A program made the position numbers and the translations under genes. From the NCBI GenBank assembly GCA_035530615.1, contig DATKUL010000003.1, forward strand, positions 62,001 through 126,000: DNA of 64,000 bases, in the 5' to 3' direction. The DNA comes from Candidatus Paceibacterota bacterium (GTDB lineage Bacteria > Actinomycetota > Actinomycetes > Nanopelagicales > Nanopelagicaceae). Below, in pieces: positions 1 to 9,347 of the stretch. The notes beneath the pieces were generated by a model. That model saw only the letters and a program-made list of their open reading frames with translations, was not told where the DNA came from and did no database searches. Positions within the stretch are counted from its first letter, which is position 1. Every line of letters begins with the position of its first letter.

Positions 1-174
1 AGCGGTACGAGAATCCCCTTTTGCAGGTCGATGATGGGCCGGATTGGTGGCAGGTTTGAGCGGTAGCGCTGGTTCATTCTTCAAATCAGGAGATTGGGGG
101 GAGCGATTGGCGGGCCTTCTGCGCCGCCTCTTCTTCTTGGTACTTTCGCTGCCCGCACCAGGTGCAGGGATCAT
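1..174 (-). CDS. Partial NUDIX-type hydrolase, N-terminal part
   Basis: An open frame runs leftward from an ATG at 172-174 off the window edge, about 58 codons without a stop. Its first residues are MIPAPGAGSESTKKKRRRRR, a basic tail followed by Pro-rich sequence. An in-frame TAA lies ten codons upstream, so the ATG is a sensible start. Mycobacterium mutT4 sits divergently next to pcnA and has the same kind of Arg/Lys-rich N-terminal tail, so a NUDIX hydrolase (nucleotide-pool or diphosphate cleaning) is the best guess. The NUDIX box itself lies outside the window. The call rests on position and the basic tail only. Confidence 0.45.
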   Translation of the reverse strand, partial: MIPAPGAGSESTKKKRRRRRPANRSPQSPDLKNEPALPLKPATNPAHHRPAKGDSRTA

Positions 175-206
175 GAAGTAAGCGTACTGCTCTAGCCTTA
201 TCCATT

Positions 207-1640
207 ATGACTAGAGCGCTGGGTGCCGCAGAGGAACTTGCTATTAGATCTTTGATTGAACGGGCTCCCTTGGCGAGTTCTTTAGCGGATGCCTTTAAGA
301 GTGCCGGCTATCGCCTAGCGCTAGTCGGAGGCTCAGTAAGGGACGCAATTTTGGGCCGACTTGGAAATGATCTTGATTTCACGACCAATGCTCCCCCAGA
401 GGTGACGAAAAAGATTCTTAGCCGATGGGCCGAGAATATTTGGGATACTGGAATTGCCTTTGGAACTGTGACAGGAAAACGCGGTGAGACCACCGTTGAG
501 GTTACAACCTATCGAAGTGAAAGTTATGACGTCGATAGTAGAAAGCCAGAGGTGAAATATGGGCAATCTCTCGAAGGTGATCTTTCGCGTCGCGACTTCA
601 CAGTGAATGCAATGGCCCTGGAATTAACCCAGGGGGCGCCAATCTTTGTGGACCCGTTTAACGGACTAGAAGATTTAGCGAATCGTCTGCTTCGCACGCC
701 GGGACGAGCAGAAGATTCCTTCTCCGATGATCCACTACGCATGATGCGTGCGGCGCGTTTTGCCGCACAACTTAATTTCATTGTTGCAGAGGATGTCATG
801 ACGGCGTTAAAAAATATGGCTGGAAGAATTTCAATCATTTCCGCAGAACGCGTGCGCGATGAATTCTCCAAGTTACTTCTTTCAAAGAATCCCCGTATTG
901 GAATAACCATACTGGTGGAAAGTGGTTTGGCAGACATTGTCCTTCCGGAAATTCCGAAATTAAAGTTGGAAATCGACGAACACCATCACCATAAAGATGT
1001 GTACGAACATTCACTTACCGTTCTTGACCAAGCAATCGCGCTTGAATATCGCATAGGCGGAGAAAACTTGGTGAGTCGTCTTGCTGCTCTATTACACGAC
1101 ATTGGCAAACCGAAAACCCGCAGTCATATTGCAGGTGGAGGCGTATCCTTTCATCACCATGAAGTTGTGGGTGCACGGCTTGCGAAGGAACGACTCAAAG
1201 CACTTAGATTTGATGGGAAGACGATTGATGATGTATCAACACTCATTGCGCTCCATTTGAGATTTCATGGTTATGGGCAGGGGGAGTGGACTGATTCTGC
1301 TGTAAGACGATACGTCCGTGATGCTGGCGATTTACTAGAATACTTACACGTGCTCACGCGCGCAGACTGCACCACTCGAAATAGACGCAAAGCAGAATCT
1401 CTAGCTGCCACTTACCTAAGCCTGGAAGAGCGCATTGACGTCCTTATGAAGCAGGAGGAATTGTCAAAGATCCGACCTGATCTAGATGGCGGAGAAATAA
1501 TGAAGATTCTTGAGATAAAATCTTCACCTGTCGTCGGTGAGGCACTCGCTTTTCTGCTTGAGCTGCGACTAGAGCGCGGACCTTTAGACAAAGAAAAGGC
1601 GAAAGAAGAATTGATTAACTGGTGGGCCAAGCAGCGTTAA
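207..1640 (+). CDS. cca: CCA tRNA nucleotidyltransferase
   Basis: Adds or repairs the 3'-CCA end of tRNAs from CTP and ATP in the cytoplasm. The nucleotidyltransferase head shows GGSVRD (residues 41-46) and the metal-binding DLDFTT (55-60), followed by the RRDFTVNAMA motif and the RNA-binding region. A C-terminal HD domain is marked by HHHHKDVYEHS and LLHDIGKPKTRS. Length (477 aa) matches the actinobacterial PcnA/Cca type with a fused HD domain. A TAGCCT hexamer at 193-198 lies nine bases before the ATG and no Shine-Dalgarno sequence is visible, so a leaderless message is possible. The 3' end overlaps the convergent MFS gene by 26 bp. Confidence 0.95.
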   Translation: MTRALGAAEELAIRSLIERAPLASSLADAFKSAGYRLALVGGSVRDAILGRLGNDLDFTTNAPPEVTKKILSRWAENIWDTGIAFGTVTGKRGETTVEVTTYRSESYDVDSRKPEVKYGQSLEGDLSRRDFTVNAMALELTQGAPIFVDPFNGLEDLANRLLRTPGRAEDSFSDDPLRMMRAARFAAQLNFIVAEDVMTALKNMAGRISIISAERVRDEFSKLLLSKNPRIGITILVESGLADIVLPEIPKLKLEIDEHHHHKDVYEHSLTVLDQAIALEYRIGGENLVSRLAALLHDIGKPKTRSHIAGGGVSFHHHEVVGARLAKERLKALRFDGKTIDDVSTLIALHLRFHGYGQGEWTDSAVRRYVRDAGDLLEYLHVLTRADCTTRNRRKAESLAATYLSLEERIDVLMKQEELSKIRPDLDGGEIMKILEIKSSPVVGEALAFLLELRLERGPLDKEKAKEELINWWAKQR

Positions 1641-2904
1641 AGCGTGCAGGTCGCAACAAAACGGCGAATGAGAGTGTGTACACGAGAGAAATCAGCCCAA
1701 TGACAATTGTTGATTTACCAGAGAAAGGCAGGATTAATGCCGCTAACACTGCCCCAGAGACAATTGCCCCGTTCACGAGCACGTCATAGACGGCAAAGAC
1801 GCGCCCCCGGAAAATGTCATTTATTTTTGCTTGAACTAAAGCGTCATTGGTGACTTTGAGGCTTTGTCCAAAGAGGCTGGTGAAAAAAGCTGCGATATAA
1901 AGGGTTAGTGGGCTAAAGGAGAGAATGAGTACGAGCGGCGATATTGCACTTGCCGCCATCATGTATCTAATCCAGGTATATCTACCATAGCGATCAACCC
2001 CGATTGGGGCGACGAGAGCGCCACAGATGATGCCAATGCCAGCGATGGATAAAGCAACAGCTAAACCGGATAGTCCAGATCCAGCATCACTTGCGGAGTG
2101 AAATGTGTTGCGTTCCAATAAGAGCGCAACCAGAACGAGTGAAGTGAGACCGCCGCGCTGGATCGCGGTAGCTAATATTCCCCGGGCGGCGTCTTTGTGG
2201 ATGACGAGAAAATCGAAACCCTCTCGCATTTCCTTTAAGCCTTGTCCAATACTTGCTCCACTTCTCTCATGATCTAAAGGTCCTATCTCATTCTTTTTAA
2301 GTCGTAGCGCAAGTAACGCGACGAGAAAATATCCCAGGGCGGCCACGAGCACCAATAAAGCATCTGCCTGATTGGCGTTGTGAAAATTTTCCACGACTTT
2401 TCGCAAGCCAAATCCCGCGCCCCCTCCGAGGACAACCCAGAGGGAGCCGCCGGTTACCGCCATGGCGTTTGCAGAGATCAATGAATCAGTATCAATAAGA
2501 AGAGGTAAGCCGGCCGAGAGTCCGGCCAGAATAAGTCGGTTGATTCCAAAGGCGGCTAATACTGCAGCCGTAAGTTCTACGCCAGTGTGTCCCCTAAAAA
2601 CGAGAAGGGCTATCAGTAGAAGATCAACCGAACGCAATAGATTTGCGTAGAAAAGAGCGCGCTGGCGTGAAACACGATCGAGAATCGTCCCCACAAACGG
2701 ACCGATAATTGAATACGGAAGAAGGACAACGCCGAATGCAAGTGCTGCATCAAGCGCGTTTGCCTGCCGTTCAGGGGAGAAGAGTACGAAAGAAGCCAGA
2801 GCGCTTTGGAACAGACCATCTATCATCTGGCCAATCCAGCGGAGCGCAAAGAGTCGTGAGAGTCTCGGGTGGCGCAAAAGCCTCAGGAAACTCAAACTAT
2901 GCAC
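1615..2904 (-). CDS. MFS transporter
   Basis: A 429-aa polytopic membrane protein of the major facilitator superfamily with about 12 hydrophobic segments. The cytoplasmic loop between TM2 and TM3 has the MFS pattern GTILDRVSRQR (G-x-x-x-D-R-x-x-R-R type), and a basic central loop (LKKNEIGPLDHERSG) separates two six-helix halves. Resembles the drug/metabolite efflux group close to enterobactin exporters, but the substrate cannot be read from sequence. It is divergent from the DUF5318 gene with only 50 bp between starts, so the promoters must overlap, and it is convergent with cca. Confidence 0.85.
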   Translation of the reverse strand: MHSLSFLRLLRHPRLSRLFALRWIGQMIDGLFQSALASFVLFSPERQANALDAALAFGVVLLPYSIIGPFVGTILDRVSRQRALFYANLLRSVDLLLIALLVFRGHTGVELTAAVLAAFGINRLILAGLSAGLPLLIDTDSLISANAMAVTGGSLWVVLGGGAGFGLRKVVENFHNANQADALLVLVAALGYFLVALLALRLKKNEIGPLDHERSGASIGQGLKEMREGFDFLVIHKDAARGILATAIQRGGLTSLVLVALLLERNTFHSASDAGSGLSGLAVALSIAGIGIICGALVAPIGVDRYGRYTWIRYMMAASAISPLVLILSFSPLTLYIAAFFTSLFGQSLKVTNDALVQAKINDIFRGRVFAVYDVLVNGAIVSGAVLAALILPFSGKSTIVIGLISLVYTLSFAVLLRPARFNAAWPTS

Positions 2905-2954
2905 CTTCGAAGAGTAGTTTCTTTAACTTGAATAATCTCGTTATTCTGTGCGAT

Positions 2955-3368
2955 GTGAATTCGGTACGTGCTTACGTTGACTACACCCTCGATAAGCGCG
3001 CAACTTTGTTGGCTCTCTTTCGCGGGAAAGTCGATGCCTGCGACGCGGATCCATATTTATTGAAAGCTGCCAAGTTTCACGGCGCCCGGGTTGAAAGAGC
3101 CTGTCCAGTCTGCAAGAAGCGCTCCCTCGTGGAGTTGAGGTACACCTTCGGGGACCAATTGGGACAATATTCGGGACGCATTAAGTCCGATAAAGAGTTG
3201 GCCGAGATGGAGAAGGAATTCGGGGAGTTCCGTGTCTACGTGGTTGAGGTCTGCCGAGAGTGTTCTTGGAATCATCTGTGTGCTTCCTTTCTCCTAGGTG
3301 ATGGGATTGTCAGAAAAGCGCCGAGACGGCAGCGCACGTTAGAAGATGAGGATTGGGTTAAGCGGTAA
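2955..3368 (+). CDS. DUF5318 family protein
   Basis: A 137-aa cytoplasmic protein of the actinobacterial DUF5318 family, function unknown. Visible family landmarks are VDYTLDKRATLLALFRGKVD, CDADPYLLKAAKFHG, the first Cys pair CPVCKK, FRVYVVEVCRECSWNH with a second Cys pair and His, and a basic C-terminus. The four cysteines suggest zinc binding. The GTG at 2955 is preferred because the family begins just before the VDY motif and the frame upstream encodes low-complexity nonsense antisense to the MFS gene. TATTCT at 2942-2947 lies seven bases before the GTG, compatible with a leaderless transcript. It precedes the PBP gene by 9 bp, as in many actinobacteria. Confidence 0.85.
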   Translation: MNSVRAYVDYTLDKRATLLALFRGKVDACDADPYLLKAAKFHGARVERACPVCKKRSLVELRYTFGDQLGQYSGRIKSDKELAEMEKEFGEFRVYVVEVCRECSWNHLCASFLLGDGIVRKAPRRQRTLEDEDWVKR

Positions 3369-3377
3369 CCTTCACGC

Positions 3378-5351
3378 GTGCTACGTAAAATCCTTCTCCG
3401 AACCGCTATCTTCGTAGGCGGCCTGGGCTTTGTCGCGCTCGCGGCCCTTTTTGCGTTCGCCTATTTCACGGTGGATATCCCTAACCCAAATTCTTTCGTA
3501 AACAGTCAAGCGACGATCATTCAGTACTCCAACGGAGTAGAGATTGGGCGACTGGGTGCCCAGAATCGAACCAGCGTTCCGCTCGCCAGAATTCCACTCA
3601 ATGTTCGCCAGGCAGTTCTCTCCGCCGAAGATCGGAATTATTACTCCGAACAAGCGTTTAGCATCTCGGGGATTTTGCGAGCAGTCCTAAATAATTTACG
3701 AGGTGGAGCACTGCAAGGCGGTTCAACGATTACCCAGCAATATGCCAAAACCGCCTTCCTGACACCGGATCGAAACATCCAGCGTAAAGTAAAAGAGTTG
3801 GTTATCGCCATAAAGTTGGAGCAGCAGTTATCGAAAGATCAGATTCTCGAAAAATATCTCAACACGATTTACTTCGGCCGCGGTTCGTATGGAGTGGAGA
3901 CAGCAGCTCAACAATATTTTAATAGAAGCGTCAATCAACTCACTTTGGCACAAGCTGCTGTAATTGCCAGCATATTGCGCTCGCCTGGTTATTACGATCC
4001 GCAGTATTCCAAAGAAAATAAAGAGCGACTACACAACCGTTTCACTTATGTGATTGCGGGCATGGTGGAAGCCAAATGGATAACGCAAGCCGAAGCAACT
4101 AAAGCTAAGTTTCCAGTTATTAGTCCACCTGTGACATCTGGTTCCCTTTCAGGCCCCAAGGGATACATCATTGCCGCAGCGCAGAAGGAATTGAACACTC
4201 TCGGATTCTCTGACCAGCAATTGATGGTTGGTGGGCTCGTTGTCCGAACCACGCTTGTTCAAAAGGCTCAACAAGCTGCGGTTGATGCAGTTAATAAACA
4301 GACACCTAAGGGCGCGCCTGAAAATCTCCATATTGGACTGGTCGGGATCCGTCCCGGGACCGGAGAAATCTTGGCGCTCTATGGAGGGAAGGATTACTTG
4401 GTTCGCCAACTAAGCGATGCGACTCAATCAATCGCCTTAGCGGGTTCGACCTTTAAGCCATTTGCACTTGCGGCCGCACTCGAACAAGGAATTCCCCTTA
4501 CCTCTATGTGGAATGGAAATTCACCACAAGTTTTTGATGATCTTGGGAAGCCCTACAAGGTCTCCAATTATGGAAACGAACAATGGGGCCAAGTGAGTCT
4601 ACTTAAGGCGACATCCCATTCGGTTAATACCATTTACGTTCCGCTGGGAATTGCAGTTGGTCCTTTGAGAGTTGTCGACGCGGCTCGACGTGCCGGCATT
4701 CCACCCAGTGTGGAGATGATGCCAACTCCATCTGTCGTACTCGGAGCTGCAAGTCCTCATGTAATAGATGTTGCCTCCGCATATGCAACCTTTGCGGCGC
4801 AGGGCGTGTATGCAAAACCATTCCTTATTAGTCAGGTAGAAGGGTCAAATAAAGGGGTGCTGTATCAGGCACGCATTCAGGCCCAGGAAGTCTTCTCCAA
4901 GGATGTGATGGCAGATCTGACATATGCGCTGCAGCAGGTTGTTAGGAGTGGAACCGGAACATATGGCACGTCAGGTTTAGGTCGCCCCGCTGCCGGTAAG
5001 ACTGGTACCAGCGAACAGAATGCATCGGCGTGGTTCAGTGGGTACACACCGCAGCTAGCGGCGTCAGTTGCCTTTTTTAGAGATAATGCATCACAGACAC
5101 TCAATGGAATCGGTGGGCTCAACTCTGTTACTGGAGGAACTTTTCCTGCGAAAATGTGGACCGCTTTTATGAAAGGTGCACTCGCTGGTCAGCCTAAGTT
5201 GGCCTTTCCTAGGCCAGTCCACATCGGTGGTACTGATCCAATTATTATGACGCAGCCACCCGTGAAGGTGACGCCAACACCGACGCCAAGCGAGACTCCT
5301 CCTCTAACTCCGCTACCCATTGATCCACCGATCATAACAATAACCCCGTAG
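3378..5351 (+). CDS. Class A penicillin-binding protein (transglycosylase/transpeptidase)
   Basis: Bifunctional peptidoglycan synthase anchored by one N-terminal TM helix (residues about 8-30). The GT51 transglycosylase domain shows SAEDRNYY (catalytic Glu about 84), GGSTITQQ and the KVKELVIAIKLE segment. The transpeptidase has the SxxK serine at residue 357 (GSTFKPF), SVN (SHSVNTIY) and KTGTSEQ motifs. The C-terminus is a Pro/Thr-rich extracytoplasmic tail as in mycobacterial PonA1. The GTG start at 3378 is nine bases after the DUF5318 stop, implying one operon running on into the GT87 gene. At 657 aa it is a compact member of the family with no visible PASTA domain. Confidence 0.93.
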   Translation: MLRKILLRTAIFVGGLGFVALAALFAFAYFTVDIPNPNSFVNSQATIIQYSNGVEIGRLGAQNRTSVPLARIPLNVRQAVLSAEDRNYYSEQAFSISGILRAVLNNLRGGALQGGSTITQQYAKTAFLTPDRNIQRKVKELVIAIKLEQQLSKDQILEKYLNTIYFGRGSYGVETAAQQYFNRSVNQLTLAQAAVIASILRSPGYYDPQYSKENKERLHNRFTYVIAGMVEAKWITQAEATKAKFPVISPPVTSGSLSGPKGYIIAAAQKELNTLGFSDQQLMVGGLVVRTTLVQKAQQAAVDAVNKQTPKGAPENLHIGLVGIRPGTGEILALYGGKDYLVRQLSDATQSIALAGSTFKPFALAAALEQGIPLTSMWNGNSPQVFDDLGKPYKVSNYGNEQWGQVSLLKATSHSVNTIYVPLGIAVGPLRVVDAARRAGIPPSVEMMPTPSVVLGAASPHVIDVASAYATFAAQGVYAKPFLISQVEGSNKGVLYQARIQAQEVFSKDVMADLTYALQQVVRSGTGTYGTSGLGRPAAGKTGTSEQNASAWFSGYTPQLAASVAFFRDNASQTLNGIGGLNSVTGGTFPAKMWTAFMKGALAGQPKLAFPRPVHIGGTDPIIMTQPPVKVTPTPTPSETPPLTPLPIDPPIITITP

Positions 5352-5360
5352 GTTGAAATT

Positions 5361-6593
5361 TTGCACACGCTCTTTGGAAAACATTCAATCGCTAAGACGC
5401 TAGTTCTTCTAGGAGTTCTAGCCAGTCTCGTCTCATTCGCAAAGTTTGACCACTGCCGAAATACCAATTGGGGATCACCCGATTCGTATGTCCATGCGTG
5501 CTATTCGGATATCCCAGTTCTCTTTACCGATCGATCTATGAATATTCATCAATGGGCATATAAAGGTGGCGAAAAAGCGGTCGAATATCCAGTAATTACT
5601 GGTGCGGTCATGTGGGCAACCTCTTTACTGTCTTCAAGTGGACCTGGCTCTAGCAGAAATTACTTTGACGTAAATGCCATTTTTATTGCACTTCTATTTA
5701 TTGGTGCCCTTCTCGTTATGTGGAAGATCTCACCGCAGTATGGGTATCTGCTGGCACTCTCTCCCGCGGTTCTTGCCTCCCTTTATATAAATTGGGATAT
5801 GTGGGGCATCATCACCATGCTGTTGGCAATCTATTGCTTTGATAGAGAGCGATTTACATGGAGTGCGGTGCTCTTTGGAATATCTATTGCCACAAAATTC
5901 TTTCCGGTATTTCTCTTTCTACCAATTCTCCTAATTTTCTGGCGTAGGAATGAAATTCGCTCCCTCGTGAAGTTCATAGCCACGGCGGGCGCAACCTGGC
6001 TCGCGGTCAACCTGCCAGTAATATTGACGACTCCCGCGGGTTGGTGGCATTTTTACAAATTGAACTTGGATCGAGGTCCAGATTGGGGTTCGCTCTGGTA
6101 CGGACTCTCTCTCTTGGGTGTGAATGTGGGCCATCTCAATTACATCTCCATTCTCGCCCTCCTGGCCGTACTTACAGCCATCACCTTGCTCCTTCTGGAA
6201 ATTTCCTATCCGCCCTCACTGGCCCAGATCAGTTTTATTGTGCTGGCTGCCATTTTGTGCGTGGGCAAGGTCTACTCGCCGCAGTACGTTCTCTGGCTTA
6301 CCCCACTCGCGATCATCGCCCTGCGTGGGAAGAGTCAACTCGCCGCATTCTGGATCTGGCAGGCGGGTGAGGCCATCTACCATGTAGCGATCTGGCAACA
6401 TCTGGCGACGGTGCAAGGCTCCCATTTTGGCCTGCCCGATACGGGGTATGCCCTTGCCTCAATTCTTAGAATCCTCACCACCCTCTATTTCATTGGAATC
6501 TTGGTCCAGGGGCTCCTCAATACCCCACAGGCTCAACTCTCCCGCAGCCGACTCGCTGATTTTCTATTCGGGCCCACCACAAGTTACCCTTAG
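5361..6593 (+). CDS. GT87-like integral membrane glycosyltransferase
   Basis: A 410-aa polytopic protein with about ten hydrophobic helices, resembling Rv0051/DUF2029-type polyprenyl-phosphate-dependent mannosyltransferases that act on the outer face of the membrane. The first extracytoplasmic loop contains acidic and aromatic residues (CYSDIPVLFTDRS, then a YPVITGAVMW segment) typical of GT-C enzymes. It lies ten bases after the PBP stop and before rpsF, the same place as Rv0051 in mycobacteria, so a role in cell-envelope glycan assembly is likely. The start is a TTG with a weak ribosome-binding site, so the exact N-terminus is uncertain. Donor and acceptor are unknown. Confidence 0.8.
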   Translation: MHTLFGKHSIAKTLVLLGVLASLVSFAKFDHCRNTNWGSPDSYVHACYSDIPVLFTDRSMNIHQWAYKGGEKAVEYPVITGAVMWATSLLSSSGPGSSRNYFDVNAIFIALLFIGALLVMWKISPQYGYLLALSPAVLASLYINWDMWGIITMLLAIYCFDRERFTWSAVLFGISIATKFFPVFLFLPILLIFWRRNEIRSLVKFIATAGATWLAVNLPVILTTPAGWWHFYKLNLDRGPDWGSLWYGLSLLGVNVGHLNYISILALLAVLTAITLLLLEISYPPSLAQISFIVLAAILCVGKVYSPQYVLWLTPLAIIALRGKSQLAAFWIWQAGEAIYHVAIWQHLATVQGSHFGLPDTGYALASILRILTTLYFIGILVQGLLNTPQAQLSRSRLADFLFGPTTSYP

Positions 6594-6645
6594 GCTCCTT
6601 CGCAGGTCAGATCCCTGGCTTGTTGAGGAGCACTAACCCTCCTGT

Positions 6646-6660
6646 CACGGAAATACCGTG
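6646..6660 (+). promoter_or_regulatory. Small hairpin in rpsF leader
   Basis: CACGG-AAATA-CCGTG forms a 5-bp stem with a 5-nt loop about 34 bases before rpsF. It is placed where the S6:S18 autoregulatory RNA motif occurs in many bacteria, but the conserved bulge of that motif was not convincingly identified. AGAGGAGGT a little downstream is a strong Shine-Dalgarno for rpsF. Confidence 0.3.
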
Positions 6661-6693
6661 GCCGCTTTAGTCCAGAGGAGGTCGGGTTAACGC

Positions 6694-6978
6694 ATGCGTC
6701 ACTATGAATTAATGGTCATTCTTGATCCAGAACTTGAAGAACGCACAGTCACACCAAGCCTTGAGACTTATCTCAAGATAATCAAAGAGAGCGGCGGCCG
6801 CGTCGACAAGCTCGACGTTTGGGGCAAGCGCCGTATGTCATTTGAGATTTCTAAGAAGTCCGAAGGAATTTACGCGGTTGTTGACATGCACTGCGAGCCA
6901 GCCGCAATCAAAGAGTTGGACCGTCAACTTAATTTGAACGAAGCGGTATTACGCACAAAAGTTATCCGGCCTGAATAG
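6694..6978 (+). CDS. rpsF: 30S ribosomal protein S6
   Basis: A 94-aa S6 protein with the N-terminal [13 protein letters not shown] strand, the [19 protein letters not shown] segment and the C-terminal [14 protein letters not shown]. It binds 16S rRNA as a heterodimer with S18, encoded two genes on. First gene of the rpsF-ssb-rpsR-rplI operon. The strong AGGAGG sits about 12 bases before the ATG. A normal core gene. Confidence 0.97.
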   Translation: MRHYELMVILDPELEERTVTPSLETYLKIIKESGGRVDKLDVWGKRRMSFEISKKSEGIYAVVDMHCEPAAIKELDRQLNLNEAVLRTKVIRPE

Positions 6979-7031
6979 TCTAAGAATTATTTAGCCAATA
7001 ATTTGAGCACCACCTAAGAGAAGAGAAGAAA

Positions 7032-7532
7032 ATGGCAGCAGGAGATACAAACATCACAATGATCGGCAATCTCGTCGATGATCCAGAGTTACGTTTCACC
7101 CCTTCCGGTGCGGCGGTAGCAAAATTTCGCGTTGCCTCGACTCCTCGTTATCTTGATAAGAACACGAATGAATGGAAAGACGGAGATAGTCTTTTCTTGC
7201 AATGCCAAATTTGGCGACAGGCAGCAGAGAATGTTGCCGAGTCTCTTACAAAGGGCATGCGTGTCATTGTCTCTGGTCGCTTGAAGCAACGTTCGTACGA
7301 AACTAAAGAAGGCGAAAAGCGCACAGTTTTTGAAGTTGAAGTTGATGAAGTAGGACCATCCCTGCGAAACGCAACCGCGAAAGTCACAAAGACAACTCGC
7401 CAAGGTGGAGCAGCCGGTGGATTCACCGCACCAGCAACAGATACTTTCAACGATGATCCGTGGGCCGCTGCTTCGACTTCACCAGCCGGCGGTGGATGGG
7501 CAACCACCACCAACGACGCACCACCCTTTTAA
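7032..7532 (+). CDS. ssb: Single-stranded DNA-binding protein
   Basis: A 166-aa SSB. The OB fold covers residues 1-110 ([63 protein letters not shown]). A Gly/Ala/Thr-rich linker leads to a C-terminal tip DAPPF that replaces the usual acidic DDDIPF, keeping the terminal PF needed to bind partner proteins but with less charge. It lies between rpsF and rpsR as in most bacteria and coats ssDNA at replication and repair sites. GAGAAGAGAAG precedes the ATG. Confidence 0.96.
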   Translation: MAAGDTNITMIGNLVDDPELRFTPSGAAVAKFRVASTPRYLDKNTNEWKDGDSLFLQCQIWRQAAENVAESLTKGMRVIVSGRLKQRSYETKEGEKRTVFEVEVDEVGPSLRNATAKVTKTTRQGGAAGGFTAPATDTFNDDPWAAASTSPAGGGWATTTNDAPPF

Positions 7533-7586
7533 ATCCACTATCCATCCATTCCTGCATAAGCAGGGCACCCGTAAAGGAGCACCACA

Positions 7587-7874
7587 ATGGGAGCACGTAA
7601 TAATCGAGCGCTCAAGGAGCCTAAGAACAAATCAGCAAAGGCTGCTGCGCTCAATAAGAAGTTTAAGAAGAAGCCATGCAGTTTCTGCCGCGACAAGGTT
7701 AGCTATATCGATTACAAAGATATTGCCACCCTGCGTAAGTACATCTCCGATCGTGGCAAGATCCGCGCTCGCCGGGTAACCGGTGCCTGCACCCAACACC
7801 AACGCTCGATTGCAACGGCTGTAAAAAACAGTCGCGAAGTTGCTCTCCTGCCCTATACCTCAACCGCGCGATAA
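7587..7874 (+). CDS. rpsR: 30S ribosomal protein S18
   Basis: A 95-aa S18 with a basic Lys-rich N-terminal extension and the S18 core [17 protein letters not shown], then [19 protein letters not shown]. Three cysteines (CSFC and GAC) mark it as the zinc-ribbon C+ form, not the C- paralogue used under zinc starvation. GGAGCACCACAATG provides the Shine-Dalgarno. Forms the S6:S18 heterodimer on the small subunit platform. Confidence 0.97.
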   Translation: MGARNNRALKEPKNKSAKAAALNKKFKKKPCSFCRDKVSYIDYKDIATLRKYISDRGKIRARRVTGACTQHQRSIATAVKNSREVALLPYTSTAR

Positions 7875-7886
7875 GGGGATAAAACA

Positions 7887-8336
7887 ATGAAACTCATCCT
7901 TACGCGTGAAGTATCAGGTCTAGGTCTTGCCGGTGACGTGGTCACCGTAAAAGATGGTTTTGCTCGCAATTTCCTGCTTCCTCGTGGCAACGCTATCGCG
8001 TGGTCATTGGGCGGAGAGAAGCAGATCGAAGGAATTCGCCGTGCACGTGCCTCACGTGAAGTGCGCGATATCGATCATGCCAAGGAGATCAAGGCATCTC
8101 TAGAAGCCGCAACTGTCACAGTCTCTGTGAAAGTTGGAACTTCAGGTCGCCTCTTTGGTTCCGTCACCGATAAAGACGTTGCTGCAGCCATCAAGGCCGC
8201 AACCGGGTTGGATATCGATCGACATGACGTCAAGCTCGCCGGTCACATTAAGAAGACCGGTATCCACTCTGCAAAGGTTTCACTCGCTCACCAGATCGTG
8301 GCGAATGTTTCCATCACGGTGGTAGCCGCCGCTTAA
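7887..8336 (+). CDS. rplI: 50S ribosomal protein L9
   Basis: A 149-aa L9. The N-terminal rRNA-binding domain begins MKLILTREVSGLGLAGDVV with KDGFARNFLLPRGNA, then the long connecting helix and a C-terminal domain ending in KVSLAHQIVANVSITVV. It is 12 bases after rpsR and last in the operon; a strong terminator follows. L9 limits forward slippage of ribosomes. Confidence 0.97.
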   Translation: MKLILTREVSGLGLAGDVVTVKDGFARNFLLPRGNAIAWSLGGEKQIEGIRRARASREVRDIDHAKEIKASLEAATVTVSVKVGTSGRLFGSVTDKDVAAAIKAATGLDIDRHDVKLAGHIKKTGIHSAKVSLAHQIVANVSITVVAAA

Positions 8337-8353
8337 GTAACACCTACATTTAG

Positions 8354-8391
8354 AACGGGTTCACTGATTACAGTGGGCCCGTTTTATTTTT
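8354..8391 (+). terminator. Intrinsic terminator after rplI
   Basis: AACGGGTTCACTG (8354-8366) pairs with CAGTGGGCCCGTT (8371-8383), a 13-bp stem with two G-U pairs and a 4-nt loop, followed by a T-rich tract. It ends the rpsF-rplI operon, and being nearly symmetric with A-rich flanks it may also serve the convergent choline-kinase-like gene. Confidence 0.9.
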
Positions 8392-9283
8392 CACTTACTT
8401 GCTTAAGCATCTTCGTGAACATTTCGCCGGAGAACTCCGACTGAGCAAGGTCGTATTTCTCCATCCCCCATGACCAGAAATCAAAATCCAATTCAGAAAT
8501 CGAACTTTGAATTGATGCCCAGAGAGTCCAGCCGTATTTCGCCATTAAAGCGTGCAACCATGCCCGAGCAAATTTCTCCGGCCTACTTTCTCCATAGTAG
8601 GCGGTGACTAGCTCCTCCAACTGTTCGACATCAAGGAATGCTTCAGCCCAGATATTTCCAAGTTCGAAACAGGCGTCGTTATTTCCGGAATATTCGTAGT
8701 CAATAATCCAAATCTTCTCTCCATCATCAATGAAGTTACCTGGAAGCAGATCGTTATTACACGGGACGGTGCCCTCATCCAGAATCCTTATTGCTTTCTG
8801 AATCTGCAGTGCGCGGTCCGCAAAGTCCAGATAATAAGCGGGAAGTCGGAATCCGCGCTCTTGCACAATGCCTAGATATGTTCTTTGAATGTCAAACATA
8901 TTAAAATCTCGAACAAAGGCTGGTCCGGAATGGAGCATTCGACAACTCTGCGCTATCCGTGACAAATTTGCGGCGACGTCTGTTGCCGAATATGTGCGCC
9001 CACTCAGATAGCCAATTACGAGCAATCCTTTTCCGGGCAGATAGTCGAGTACTGGCGCGGCAATCCCAACCGAGGCTGCGATTTTAGAATTTTGATATTC
9101 GGATTCGCGGTCAATCGAAAGAAGGGCCGAACTATTGCTCGAAATACGGGCAACGTATTGATTGTCGCCGTTTTGGACGAGAAGGTTTCGATTGGTAAGC
9201 CCGCCGGATAATTCACTGAGCGAATCACGATTGGCTAGAAAGGAAACTTGATCGAGTAACGACCCATACGTTTCCTCCAGCAT
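8384..9283 (-). CDS. Choline/ethanolamine kinase-like phosphotransferase
   Basis: About 299 aa of the APH/choline kinase fold. The N-lobe has LSGGLTNRNLLVQ and the ATP-binding region QYVARISSNS. The C-lobe shows CNNDLLPGNF (the Brenner/catalytic motif, usual form HNDLxxxN, here CNND) and IIDYEYSGNNDACFELGN (DFG-like plus choline-kinase signature). It probably phosphorylates choline or a related amino alcohol. The start is uncertain: the frame stays open to 9412, but ATG at 9340 or 9349 would touch the start of the divergent dehydrogenase. ATG at 9283 places the motif at the normal distance and leaves about 65 bp for promoters. Pairing with a dimethylglycine/sarcosine dehydrogenase-like gene fits choline/betaine metabolism. 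Confidence 0.75.
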   Translation of the reverse strand: MLEETYGSLLDQVSFLANRDSLSELSGGLTNRNLLVQNGDNQYVARISSNSSALLSIDRESEYQNSKIAASVGIAAPVLDYLPGKGLLVIGYLSGRTYSATDVAANLSRIAQSCRMLHSGPAFVRDFNMFDIQRTYLGIVQERGFRLPAYYLDFADRALQIQKAIRILDEGTVPCNNDLLPGNFIDDGEKIWIIDYEYSGNNDACFELGNIWAEAFLDVEQLEELVTAYYGESRPEKFARAWLHALMAKYGWTLWASIQSSISELDFDFWSWGMEKYDLAQSEFSGEMFTKMLKQVSEK

Positions 9284-9347
9284 CTCCTCATCAGATTCCT
9301 CAAAATATGTGGTGGAGTCGCTCACGCCTTCAGGATACATTTCAGAC

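Noticed and set aside
524-937. Long antisense ORFs inside cca, dnaK, hppA, topA, tmk and others
   Set aside because: They shadow strongly supported genes, have Ser/Arg-rich low-complexity products and no ribosome-binding sites.
2709-2954. Extension of the DUF5318 ORF upstream to 2709
   Set aside because: It would overlap the MFS gene antisense and add residues not found in the family; the GTG at 2955 fits the family start.
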